Shown: positions 51,235-58,904 of the stretch, in pieces
Layout of the letters: each line of letters opens with the position of its first letter
Position numbering within the stretch: the first letter of the stretch is position 1
Assembly: GCF_900184245.1 (NCBI RefSeq)
Contig: NZ_FXXB01000007.1
Span: 496,001-560,000, forward strand
Source of the DNA: Brachybacterium massiliense
GTDB lineage: Bacteria > Actinomycetota > Actinomycetes > Actinomycetales > Dermabacteraceae
Length of the DNA: 64,000 nt
Reading direction: 5' to 3'
Translations under genes and position numbers: made by a program
Notes under the pieces: model-generated
The model's database searches: none
Seen by the model: the letters and a program-made list of their open reading frames with translations, nothing else
What the model was told of the DNA's origin: nothing

Positions 51235-52227
51235 TCACAGCAACCGCGCGAACTGCTCGAGCGCGGCGGCGCCCACCACGTCCTGCTCCCCCAGCGGGAT
51301 CTGCTGCAGGGGCACGCGGGGCAGGGCGGTGCGAAGGCTCGCCAGATGCTCCTCCTCCATCGCGCGGCGGCGTTCGAGGAACTCCCCGCGCCCTGCCGGG
51401 GAGCGCTTGTTGACCACCAGCGCGCCGACGTCCACGCCGGTGCGGGTGAGCTCCTCGTGCAGCTCGATCGTCTCGAGCACCGGCAGCCGCTCCGCGGCGA
51501 GCACGATCGCGAAGGAGGAGAGGGCGGGGTCGGTGAGCACCTCGCGCAGGGAGGCGAGGCGGTCGCGCCGGCGCAGCAGGATCGAGCGGATCTCCTCGTC
51601 GCGCTCCTCGAGCGGGTCGCGCGGGGCGGTGCTGCCCAGCAGGGTCTGACCGCGGTCGCGCTCGCGGCCGGTCTCCAGGCCGCGCATCGCCGCGCCGAGC
51701 TTCTGGGACTTCTCGCGCCGCCGCAGCAGCCCGTCGGTCCAGGCGGTCATCACCTCCGGCAGCGCCATCAGGCGGGCGGTGTGCCCGGAGGGGGCGGTGT
51801 CGAAGACGACCAGGTCGTGCTCGCGCATCCCCTCCTCGACCAGCTCGGTGATCCGCTCGAGCACCGCCGCCTCGTGGGTGCCCGGGGAGCAGCGGGAGAG
51901 GTCCATGTGCTTGTCCACCTCGCCCGCGAGGCTGCCCGGCATCAGACGCTTCAGGGTGCGGCCGACGTCCGCGAGGTGGCGGTCGGTGGTGGCGTCGGGG
52001 TCGATCTCGAGGCCCTGCAGGTTCTCGGCCAGGCGCGTCGGCCGATCCCCGATCCGCCGCCCCCACAGGTGGCCGAGGTTGTGGGCGGGGTCGGTGGAGA
52101 CCACCAGGGCGCGCCTGCCCTGCCGGGAGGCGGCGAGCGCGAGCGCGGAGGCGACGGTCGTCTTGCCCACCCCGCCCTTGCCGCCCAGGAACAGCACACG
52201 GCGCTCGACGGCGAGGCTCAGCAGCAT
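51235..52227 (-). CDS. ArsA/Get3-type ATPase
   Basis: The 330-residue protein has the deviant P-loop FLGGKGGVGKTTVASA (residues 13-28), switch I STDPAHNLGHLWG and switch II FDTAPSGHTARLMALP, all marks of ArsA/Get3 ATPases. No arsenic-binding CxxC motif pair and no arsenic genes are visible. It overlaps the small RCC-ending protein by 10 bp. The recurrent pairing of this ATPase with the cory-CC-star protein suggests that it handles or targets that protein or CstA in the membrane. Confidence 0.85.
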   Translation of the reverse strand: MLLSLAVERRVLFLGGKGGVGKTTVASALALAASRQGRRALVVSTDPAHNLGHLWGRRIGDRPTRLAENLQGLEIDPDATTDRHLADVGRTLKRLMPGSLAGEVDKHMDLSRCSPGTHEAAVLERITELVEEGMREHDLVVFDTAPSGHTARLMALPEVMTAWTDGLLRRREKSQKLGAAMRGLETGRERDRGQTLLGSTAPRDPLEERDEEIRSILLRRRDRLASLREVLTDPALSSFAIVLAAERLPVLETIELHEELTRTGVDVGALVVNKRSPAGRGEFLERRRAMEEEHLASLRTALPRVPLQQIPLGEQDVVGAAALEQFARLL

Positions 52228-52556
52228 CGGTACTCCTCCAGCGGCGAGCGCTCCATGCCCATCCGGCGATGCCAGTCGTGGAAGCTGTCGTAGAGCACGG
52301 GCAGCAGCTCGGCGGTGTAGTACGCGGCGGGGTTGGGCACGCCCAGCATCTCGCTCATCACGAGCATCCGGAACAGGTCGTCCTCGTCCCGCTGGGCGCG
52401 GGCGAAGGTGCGCCGGTAGGGGGCGACGTAGAACTCGTGCAGTCCGTCGCTGAGCGCGCGCCAGCGCTCACGCAGCGTGGGTCGGTCGCGCTCCGCCCCG
52501 TCGACGGGCCTGTCCGGCGGCCCGCCGACGGGAGTGTGCGGGGACCGGGAGGTCAC
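52218..52556 (-). CDS. Cory-CC-star-type small protein ending in RCC
   Basis: The 112-residue protein has a variable N-terminus and a conserved helical part: LHEFYVAPYRRTFARAQRDE, DLFRMLVMSEMLGVPNPAAY, LLPVLYDSFHDWHRRMGMER. It ends SPLEEYRCC. Two cysteines at the very C-terminus give the family its name. The GTG start at 52556 overlaps the CstA TGA (GTGA). E. coli YbdD and YjiX, the small partners needed by the pyruvate transporters CstA and BtsT, also end in RCC although their sequence is different. A role as the CstA partner is therefore likely. Confidence 0.8.
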   Translation of the reverse strand: MTSRSPHTPVGGPPDRPVDGAERDRPTLRERWRALSDGLHEFYVAPYRRTFARAQRDEDDLFRMLVMSEMLGVPNPAAYYTAELLPVLYDSFHDWHRRMGMERSPLEEYRCC

Positions 52557-54262
52557 TCGCGGGTACCTCCGGCGCCGACGGAGTCCAGCTCGTCCTCCCC
52601 GTCGGACTCCGGGGCGCCGGTGCGTGCCCGGTTCAGCGCGATCGCGGATTCGACGATCACCCAGATCGCGGCGACCACGATGATCGCGTCGAGGATCAGC
52701 AGCAGCCAGTTGCCGTCGCGGTAGAAGGTGCCCAGCTGGATCAGGGCCGCGTACACGCTGACCACCAGCACGAACAGCAGCGGGATCACGATCGGCAGCA
52801 CGGGGCGGCGCTTGCGCATCAGCATCACCGCGAGGATCGACAGGGTCAGGCCCGCGAGGATCTGGTTGGTGGTGCCGAACAGCGGCCAGATGACCATGCC
52901 GCCGGCGCCGTCGGCGCCGGCGCTGAAGGCGAGGCCCAGGCACACCGCCAGCACGACCACGGTGGCGACCGCGGTGCCGAGCTTGATGCCCACCACCTGA
53001 CCGATCTCCTGGACCACGAAGCGCTGCAGGCGCACGCCGGTGTCCATCGTGGTGGCCGCGAAGAGCACCGCCATGGTCGCCAGGATCGTGGCGGACAGCG
53101 AGGTGGGGATGCCCAGGCCTGCGTTGAGGATCGCGCCGCCGCCGTCGACGAACGCCGCCACACCGCCCTCGTTGAATGCGGTGTACACCGCCTCCCAGTC
53201 GGCGAGGGTGCGGAAGCCGGCAGTGGTGGCGATGATCGCGCCGAGCGCGAGCAGGCCCTCGCCCACTGCGCCGAAGTAGCCGACGAACCGGGCGTCGGTC
53301 TCCTTGTCGAGCTGCTTGGAGGAAGTGCCGGAGGAGACGATCCCGTGGAAGCCGGAGATCGCCCCGCAGGCGATGGTGACGAACAGCAGCGGCATGATGC
53401 CGGGGGTGCCGTCGGGGACGTTGTCGTTCAGGGCGGGGGCGACCACCTCGGGCCGGAAGATCAGCACCGCGCCGTAGAGCAGGCCCAGGCCGATGAACAG
53501 CTGCAGGCCGTTGATGTAGTCGCGCGGCTGCAGCAGCACCCACACCGGCAGCACCGAGGCGACCGCGGCGTAGACGAACAGCACCACGATCCAGAACGCG
53601 CCGGCGGACAGGCCCAGCACCGTCTCCGGCAGCACGACCGGGAAGCGGTCCCCGAGCAGGATCAGCCCGTACAGCGCGACCACGCCGATCACGGAGACGA
53701 TCGGCAGGTTCCACTTGAGTCGGTAGATCGCCTGGCCGATCAGCACGGCGACCACGAGCGCGCCCCAGGTGGGGATCACGGCGGTGGGGGTGGAGACCAG
53801 CAGCCCTGAGATGACCACCGCGAAGGCGGCGTTGACCATGAGCAGCAGCAGGAAGATGACCACCAGGAACAGGCGGCTTCCGCGCTTGCCGATGTAGCGG
53901 GCCGAGAGGGTGCCGATGGACTGGCCGCGGTTGCGCACCGAGGCCCACAGGGCGCCCAGGTCGTGCATGCCGGCGAAGAAGACGGTGCCGAGGGTGACCC
54001 AGAGGAAGGCGGGCAGCCAGCCCCAGATCACCGCGACCGCGGGGCCCACGATCGGGGCGGCGCCGGCGACGGAGGTGAAGTGGTGGCCCCACAGCACGAG
54101 CTTGTTGGTGGGGACGTAGTCGACGCCGTCCTGCAGCTCATGGGCGGGGGTGCGGAAGGAGGCGCTGAGCTTGTAGACGCGCCGGCCGAGGAAGCGGCTG
54201 TAGAGCAGATAGCCGGCGACCATCATGGCCACGCCGACCACGGCGAGGATCAGGGAGTTCAT
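52553..54262 (-). CDS. cstA: CstA-family pyruvate/peptide transporter
   Basis: The 569-residue protein has about sixteen membrane segments and the CstA signatures: WGHHFTSVAGAAPIVGPAVA, GMHDLGALWASVRNRGQSIG, ACGAISGFHGIVSSGTSSKQ and LFGTTNQILAGLTLSILAVM. Members take up pyruvate or peptides in carbon starvation. ATG 54262 with GAAGGG upstream is chosen over an upstream start. It is the first of three overlapping genes with the RCC protein and the ArsA-type ATPase. Confidence 0.9.
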   Translation of the reverse strand: MNSLILAVVGVAMMVAGYLLYSRFLGRRVYKLSASFRTPAHELQDGVDYVPTNKLVLWGHHFTSVAGAAPIVGPAVAVIWGWLPAFLWVTLGTVFFAGMHDLGALWASVRNRGQSIGTLSARYIGKRGSRLFLVVIFLLLLMVNAAFAVVISGLLVSTPTAVIPTWGALVVAVLIGQAIYRLKWNLPIVSVIGVVALYGLILLGDRFPVVLPETVLGLSAGAFWIVVLFVYAAVASVLPVWVLLQPRDYINGLQLFIGLGLLYGAVLIFRPEVVAPALNDNVPDGTPGIMPLLFVTIACGAISGFHGIVSSGTSSKQLDKETDARFVGYFGAVGEGLLALGAIIATTAGFRTLADWEAVYTAFNEGGVAAFVDGGGAILNAGLGIPTSLSATILATMAVLFAATTMDTGVRLQRFVVQEIGQVVGIKLGTAVATVVVLAVCLGLAFSAGADGAGGMVIWPLFGTTNQILAGLTLSILAVMLMRKRRPVLPIVIPLLFVLVVSVYAALIQLGTFYRDGNWLLLILDAIIVVAAIWVIVESAIALNRARTGAPESDGEDELDSVGAGGTRE

Positions 54263-54461
54263 GAGGGCCCTTCGTGACGTGGGTGGGGAACGGTCCACGG
54301 CGCAGGCCACGAGCGGGGCCGACGGGGCCCTGGGCCCCGCAGGTCACCTTTCGCGTCCTCATCGCGCGCGATGTGGGTCACAGTAGCCGATCAGATCTCG
54401 GTGAGGTGCGACGCTCGCCGAGGACGTCATGCTCCCCGCTGCGGTCACGCGCGCTCTCGGC

Positions 54462-55844
54462 TCAGGCGGGCGGCGGCGCGGACAGGGCGCGAAGGTAGCG
54501 GCGGGTGACCATCTCCTGGACCAGCCGGGTGATCGGCGCTCCGAGCCGCGCGTACCAGGTGGCGGACTTCGAGACCACGTCGAGGTGGAAGCGCACCAGC
54601 CCGGCCGCGGTGCGGGTGAGCGTGAACTGCTCGATCCCGGACTCGGGGTGCCCGGGCAGGGTGGCATAGGCGAAACCCGCGCGGTCCGGCTCCTCGATCG
54701 TCCATGCGACGCGGCACGGGGCGGTGATCCGCAGCGGCCCCAGACCCACCCCGAGCCGCACCTCGGTCCCCTCCCGCAACGGGGTGTGGGCCGCACGGAC
54801 CTGCAGACCTGCCCTGCGGTGCACCGTCCAGGTGCGAAGCGCGGAGGCGGCGCGCTCGAAGTCCATGCCGGTGACCACGGCGCTGCGGTGATCCCTGCGG
54901 TACCCGGCCGGCGGGTGCTCGAGGGCGTCGAGCGGCACGGTGATCTCCTGCTCGAGCTGGGGGAGCCGGACGTAGGTCGTCGCGACTCCCGAGTGACGGG
55001 ACCGCAGGCGATCGAACCATGCCGTCGCCCCGCGCCCCTCGCGCAGCATCTCCTCCGCCCAGGCGGAATCATCCTGGTCGATCGCCGGGCTCAGCGGGCG
55101 CGGCACCCATCCGTCGGCCCAGGGCTGCGCGGTGAGCGTCAGCGAGAGGTCCGTCCCCTCCTCGCCACTGCCTCCGCTCGCGCCGAAGGAGGTGCGGCGG
55201 CTGGTCCAACCGGGGCTCAGCTGCGTCTCGAAGGAGCCGTCGACGATCGAGAGGATCGTGCGGTCGAGGTGCTCGAGCAGGTCGCGGGAGCCGGAGTCGC
55301 AGGCATCGCAGCCGCAGTCCGGGAACGGCTCCACCTCGAGGGCCGGCTCGCCGACGCCGAGCACCAGGCCAGGAAGGACGGCGTCGGTGCGGGCGATGTC
55401 GACGTCTGCGCCGACCGTTGCATCGTCCGCGGCGGTGCGGGCGAGGATCAGCACCAGCGCTCCCGGCCTGCGCGGGTGCAGCACGGTGGTGCGGTGGAGC
55501 CGGAGACGCGGCGGGGCCGCCCAGCGCAGGCCCGAGCGCAGATCGCCGGTCTCGACGTCGCTGCACGCGGCCCAGCCGCGGGCGGTGAGCACCTGCACCC
55601 AGGCCTCGGCGCGGGTCCACAGGATCCGGTACTTGCCCGGGTCCAGGCAGCGGCTGTACTCCTCCTCGCGGCTGTCACGGAGCTCGCCGTCGGCCCCGAG
55701 ATGCGGATCCTCCCAGCCGGGGGTGTGCGCGCCGGTGCGCGTGAAGGCGTCCTCCACGTCGGCGAGCAGCTGCACCAGTTCGTCCGAGAAGGGCGGTGCG
55801 GCATCGGCGTGCTCGCTCTCCCACCAGGCGGGGGTCGGGGTCAT
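54462..55844 (-). CDS. DUF6226-DUF1990 fusion protein
   Basis: The 460-residue protein joins two families usually found alone. Residues about 1-190 are DUF6226 (PAWWESEHADAAPPFSDELV, DPGKYRILWTRAEAW). Residues about 285-460 are DUF1990 (PPAGYRRDHRSAVVTGMDFE, HRRAGLQV, GPLRITAPCRVAWTIEEPDR, FAYATLPGHPESGIEQFTL and a final VTRRYLRAL). The middle contains CGCDACDSG, a possible metal site. Neither family has a defined function. TACTGT (55851-55856) lies six bases before the ATG, so a leaderless mRNA is likely. Confidence 0.8.
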   Translation of the reverse strand: MTPTPAWWESEHADAAPPFSDELVQLLADVEDAFTRTGAHTPGWEDPHLGADGELRDSREEEYSRCLDPGKYRILWTRAEAWVQVLTARGWAACSDVETGDLRSGLRWAAPPRLRLHRTTVLHPRRPGALVLILARTAADDATVGADVDIARTDAVLPGLVLGVGEPALEVEPFPDCGCDACDSGSRDLLEHLDRTILSIVDGSFETQLSPGWTSRRTSFGASGGSGEEGTDLSLTLTAQPWADGWVPRPLSPAIDQDDSAWAEEMLREGRGATAWFDRLRSRHSGVATTYVRLPQLEQEITVPLDALEHPPAGYRRDHRSAVVTGMDFERAASALRTWTVHRRAGLQVRAAHTPLREGTEVRLGVGLGPLRITAPCRVAWTIEEPDRAGFAYATLPGHPESGIEQFTLTRTAAGLVRFHLDVVSKSATWYARLGAPITRLVQEMVTRRYLRALSAPPPA

Positions 55845-55904
55845 GGGAGGACAGTAGCCGGGGACCGTGCGGGCCGACGAGGGATTTCGCGCCCGCGGGC
55901 CGGC

Positions 55905-56543
55905 TCAGCCGCCGCTGCGGCGCGCGGCCGAGGCGATGCCGAGCCAGGTGTGGCGGTTGCCCCACCAGCACCAGCCGAGCTTCGGGGCGTCCTTGCGGTC
56001 CTTCCCGTCGCGGCCGGTGCCGTTGCTGATCCACAGCGCCGGGGTGCGAGCGTCGAGCCTGCCGCCAGGCTTGGTCAGGCGGGAGCCGATGGTCATGAAG
56101 CAGCTCCCGCGCTCGAGGATCTCCGGCTGCTGGAGCACCCAGTGCAGGCCCTCGGTGAGCAGCAGCGGGGAGCGGCCGCGGGAGGTGAGCACCGGCAGCG
56201 CCTCCTCGGGGGTCCAGTTGCTGAGGTCATCGCCGCGCTCGAGCCCCTCGACGAGGTAGAGCGGGTCCCCGCCGAGCGTGATGCCGGCGGGGGTGAAGCG
56301 GTCCACGTCCGTCATGTCCTCGACCACGAAGCCGGGCTTCTCCCCGCGCCGCAGGAGCGGGGCGAGAGCCGAGGCGGGCACGAGGGCGGGATCGAGGGCG
56401 AGCAGCGCGTCGGTGCGGTCGGCGCCGTGCTGGGCGGCAGCCTCGTGCAGCTGCGCTGCGGTGAGTCCGGCGAGGGTGTGGACGCCGAGATCGATCAGGC
56501 GCTGGGCCTGGGCGGCGAGGGTGGGCAGAGCGGTGGCGGTGAT
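55905..56543 (-). CDS. DUF5701 family protein with an apparent ATC start
   Basis: The protein of about 212 residues contains DLVP-like ALDPALVPASALAPLLRRGE, GFVVEDMTDVDRFTPAG, DPLYLVEGLERGDDLSNWTP and the C-terminal APKLGWCWWGNRHTWLGIAS, all typical of DUF5701. The conserved N-terminus LPTLAAQAQRLIDLGVHTLA lies upstream of the first regular start codon (GTG 56381). The frame there has no ATG, GTG or TTG. ATC at 56541-56543, five bases after GGGAG, is the best candidate start. If ATC is not used, the gene has lost its initiation codon. The function is unknown. Confidence 0.7.
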   Translation of the reverse strand: MTATALPTLAAQAQRLIDLGVHTLAGLTAAQLHEAAAQHGADRTDALLALDPALVPASALAPLLRRGEKPGFVVEDMTDVDRFTPAGITLGGDPLYLVEGLERGDDLSNWTPEEALPVLTSRGRSPLLLTEGLHWVLQQPEILERGSCFMTIGSRLTKPGGRLDARTPALWISNGTGRDGKDRKDAPKLGWCWWGNRHTWLGIASAARRSGG

Positions 56544-56630
56544 GGGAGCTCCCGGGGCGCGACGACGAAGGGGACAGTGCTCAACGGCGCGCGCGGCCGC
56601 GGTATTCCCTCGCCGTTCCTTCCCGCCCTC

Positions 56631-57494
56631 TCAGCGCAGCGCGACTCGGGCCTGGACCGCGGCGTGGTCGGAGGGGAAGCGACCGCGGCTGTCGGCGCCG
56701 GGGTTGATCGCGGCCTCGAGCACGGTGAACTCCTCGGTGGCCAGCACCCAGTCGATCCGCTCCCCACCCTCGACGGGCTCGCGATAGTTCGGGAAGGTGC
56801 CCCAGGCCGGGGTGAGCCGCTGCTGCGCCGCATCCCAGGTGTCGCGGAACGGCCCGCCGGTCACCAGCGCGGTATAGGCGCCCGAGCTGTGCGCCGGGGA
56901 GTTGAAGTCACCGGTGACCAGGGTGGGCAGGCCTTTCAGCGCGCTGCTGCCGAGCAGGTCGATCAGCGCCTGCGCGCTCCGCACCCGGGCGGGCTCGGAC
57001 TCGTGGTCGAGGTGGGTGGTGATCATCGCCAGCTCCCGGCCCGTGGCGAGGTCCTCCATCCGCGCCCACACCACGATGCGGGTGATCCGGTTCCCCCACG
57101 AGGTGGAGCCGATCAGCTGCGGGGTGTCCGAGAGCCAGAACTGATCCCACTGCCTGATCCGCAGCCGCGAGGGGTCATACAGCAGCGCGGAGTGCTCCCC
57201 GGCGCTGCCGCCCTCGCGCCCGTAGCCGATCATCGAGTGCCCGGGCAGCGCCTCGCGCAGCGCATCCAGCTGCCCGAACAGGGCCTCCTGGACGCCGAGC
57301 AGGGTGGGCTGCTCGCGGGCGAGCAGGTCGATCATCAGCGGCCGACGCTCCGGCCAGTGGTCCGGCTCCCCCACCGCGGTGGCAGAGGAGTTGTCGTAGC
57401 GCAGGTTGAAGGTCATCACGTGCAGGTGGTCCTGCCGGGCGGGACCGATCAGCGGGTGTCGGTCCTGGTAGCCGGTGCGGGGCGCGGTGCTCAT
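56631..57494 (-). CDS. Endonuclease/exonuclease/phosphatase-fold protein
   Basis: The 287-residue protein has the EEP fold motifs: VMTFNLRYDNSSATAVGEPD, LLGVQEALFGQLDALREALP (catalytic Glu), MITTHLDHESEPAR, LVTGDFNSPAHS (Asp-Asn) and FPSDHAAVQARV (terminal His). It is a metal-dependent phosphodiesterase with no signal peptide, and DNA, RNA and inositol or sphingo-lipid phosphates are all possible substrates. Its ATG overlaps the stop of the DAHP synthase gene (ATGA), so it is in the same operon. Confidence 0.85.
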   Translation of the reverse strand: MSTAPRTGYQDRHPLIGPARQDHLHVMTFNLRYDNSSATAVGEPDHWPERRPLMIDLLAREQPTLLGVQEALFGQLDALREALPGHSMIGYGREGGSAGEHSALLYDPSRLRIRQWDQFWLSDTPQLIGSTSWGNRITRIVVWARMEDLATGRELAMITTHLDHESEPARVRSAQALIDLLGSSALKGLPTLVTGDFNSPAHSSGAYTALVTGGPFRDTWDAAQQRLTPAWGTFPNYREPVEGGERIDWVLATEEFTVLEAAINPGADSRGRFPSDHAAVQARVALR

Positions 57495-58447
57495 GCGCGC
57501 CCCGGGATGGCCTGGCGGCGGCGTCGCGCGCCCCCGGCGAGCGCTCGCAGCACTCCCTCGGTGGCCTCCCAGTCCATGCACTTGTCGGTCACGGACTGGC
57601 CGCGCAGCAGGCCGGCGGGCCCCTCGTCGACGTCGAGCTTCTGGGCGCCGCCGATCAGGTTGGACTCGAGCATCACCCCGGCCACGGCCGCGCCGTCCAC
57701 CGCGATCTGGTCCGCGAGCATGGTGGCCACCTCAGCCTGGCGCAGGTGGTCCTTGTCGCTGTTGCCGTGGCTGGCGTCGATCACCAGGCGCGCAGGGAGG
57801 CTCTGCGCGCTGAGCCGCTCGGCCGCGGCGCGCACAGGGCCGGGCCCCCAGTTCGGGCCGTCGGTGCCGCCGCGCAGGATCAGGTGGGCGTCGGGGTTGC
57901 CGGTGGTCGCGACCAGGTTCGCGCGCCCATCGCCGCCGATGCCGAGGAAGGACTGCGGGGCCGACGCCGCCTGCACCGCATCCAGCGCGACCTGCACGTT
58001 GCCGTCGGTGCCGTTCTTGAAGCCGATCGGCATCGACAGCCCGGAGGCGAGCTGGCGGTGGATCTGGGATTCGGTGGTGCGGGCGCCGATCGCGCCCCAC
58101 GAGATGAGATCCGCGATGTACTGCGGGCTGATCGGCTCGAGGAACTCGGTGGCGCAGGGCAGGCCGAGCGCGGTGACCTCGCGCAGGAAGGCCCGGGCGC
58201 GGTGCAGACCGGTGGCGATGTCGTGGGAGCCGTCCAGGTGCGGGTCGTTGATCAGGCCCTTCCAGCCCACCGTGGTGCGCGGCTTCTCGAAGTAGGTGCG
58301 CATCACCACCAGCAGCTCCTCCCTCAGCTCGGACTGGAGCATCGCGAGGCGGCGGGCGTAGTCCAGCCCCGCCTCCGGATCGTGGATGGAGCAGGGGCCC
58401 ACGACCACCAGCAGCCGCGGGTCGCTGCCGCGCAGCGTGGCGCGCAC
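57491..58447 (-). CDS. aroG: 3-deoxy-7-phosphoheptulonate (DAHP) synthase, class I, with disrupted 5' end
   Basis: The open frame encodes LLVVVGPCSIHDPEAGLDYA, MRTYFEKPRTTVGWKGLIND, GARTTESQIHRQLASGLSMP, GFKNGTDGN, LILRGGTDGPN and IDASHGNSDKDH, the complete core of AroG/AroF-type DAHP synthase, first step of the shikimate pathway. Conserved N-terminal sequence (SYTPLPTPAELLVDLALSPE) lies upstream of GTG 58447 without a normal start. ATG 58583 is in another frame and removing one C from the CCC run at 58560-58562 would join it as MTLLAAAPPERHIASYTPLP. Start by frameshift error, by real mutation or at a rare codon is open. An aromatic leader-peptide attenuator lies upstream. Confidence 0.8.
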   Translation of the reverse strand: MRATLRGSDPRLLVVVGPCSIHDPEAGLDYARRLAMLQSELREELLVVMRTYFEKPRTTVGWKGLINDPHLDGSHDIATGLHRARAFLREVTALGLPCATEFLEPISPQYIADLISWGAIGARTTESQIHRQLASGLSMPIGFKNGTDGNVQVALDAVQAASAPQSFLGIGGDGRANLVATTGNPDAHLILRGGTDGPNWGPGPVRAAAERLSAQSLPARLVIDASHGNSDKDHLRQAEVATMLADQIAVDGAAVAGVMLESNLIGGAQKLDVDEGPAGLLRGQSVTDKCMDWEATEGVLRALAGGARRRRQAIPGRA

Positions 58448-58642
58448 CTGCTCGCGGAAGCCGGCGATCTGCGCGGCGTGCTCCGGGGAGAGGGCGAGAT
58501 CGACGAGCAGCTCGGCGGGGGTGGGCAGCGGGGTGTAGCTCGCGATGTGGCGCTCCGGTGGGTGCTGCGGCGAGGAGTGTCATGAGGGTTCCTGTCCTGG
58601 TGAGGGGCGGACCCGATGCTCAGAGCCCGCCGGGAAATGGCG

Positions 58643-58668
58643 AAGGGCAGAGCGTGTGCTCTGCCCTT
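58643..58668 (-). terminator. Attenuator hairpin before the DAHP synthase gene
   Basis: AAGGGCAGAGC (58643-58653) and GCTCTGCCCTT (58658-58668) form a perfect 11-bp stem with a 4-base loop. It lies between the leader peptide stop and the DAHP synthase start. A competing helix between 58672-58683 and 58709-58720 (11 of 12 pairs) covers the last codons of the leader peptide, so the position of a ribosome there can decide which fold forms. Confidence 0.75.
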
Positions 58669-58692
58669 GTCGGCTCTGGAGGGTTGGTGGCG

Positions 58693-58752
58693 CTATACGG
58701 CGGCCGGCCCCTCCGGAGCCGACATCGCATAGGTAAACCAACGGTTCTGCAT
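58693..58752 (-). CDS. Aromatic amino acid leader peptide (MQNRWFTYAMSAPEGPAAV)
   Basis: The 19-codon frame contains TGG TTT ACC TAT, so Trp, Phe and Tyr occur within four codons, which fits a sensor of all three aromatic amino acids. TACTCT (58764-58759) lies six bases before the ATG, so the transcript is probably leaderless and the peptide is read from its very start. Stalling at these codons when a charged tRNA is scarce would favour the antiterminator and DAHP synthase expression. It is too short for standard gene finders. Confidence 0.75.
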   Translation of the reverse strand: MQNRWFTYAMSAPEGPAAV

Positions 58753-58904
58753 GCGGCGAGAGTACACGGATCCCTGAGGTGCGCAACCCTCATCCCGAGG
58801 AGCGGGCGGCAGGGCAATGGTCTTCGCGGGCGAGCGGGCCTACGGTGGGAGCAGGCCCGCCGCCGGGCCTCGCCGGCGGCACGCCCACCGAGGAGGACAG
58901 TGCC

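Noticed and set aside
51235-52227. Arsenite-pump ATPase (arsA)
   Set aside because: No arsenic-binding cysteines or ars genes are present, and the gene context points to CstA.
54372-54382. TGTGGGTCACA palindrome upstream of cstA as a GlxR/CRP site
   Set aside because: The half-sites are separated by three bases, not the six of the GlxR/CRP consensus TGTGA-N6-TCACA.
54429-58295. A 1288-codon plus-strand open frame
   Set aside because: It is a GC-bias shadow antisense to four genes with clear family motifs and has no recognisable domain.
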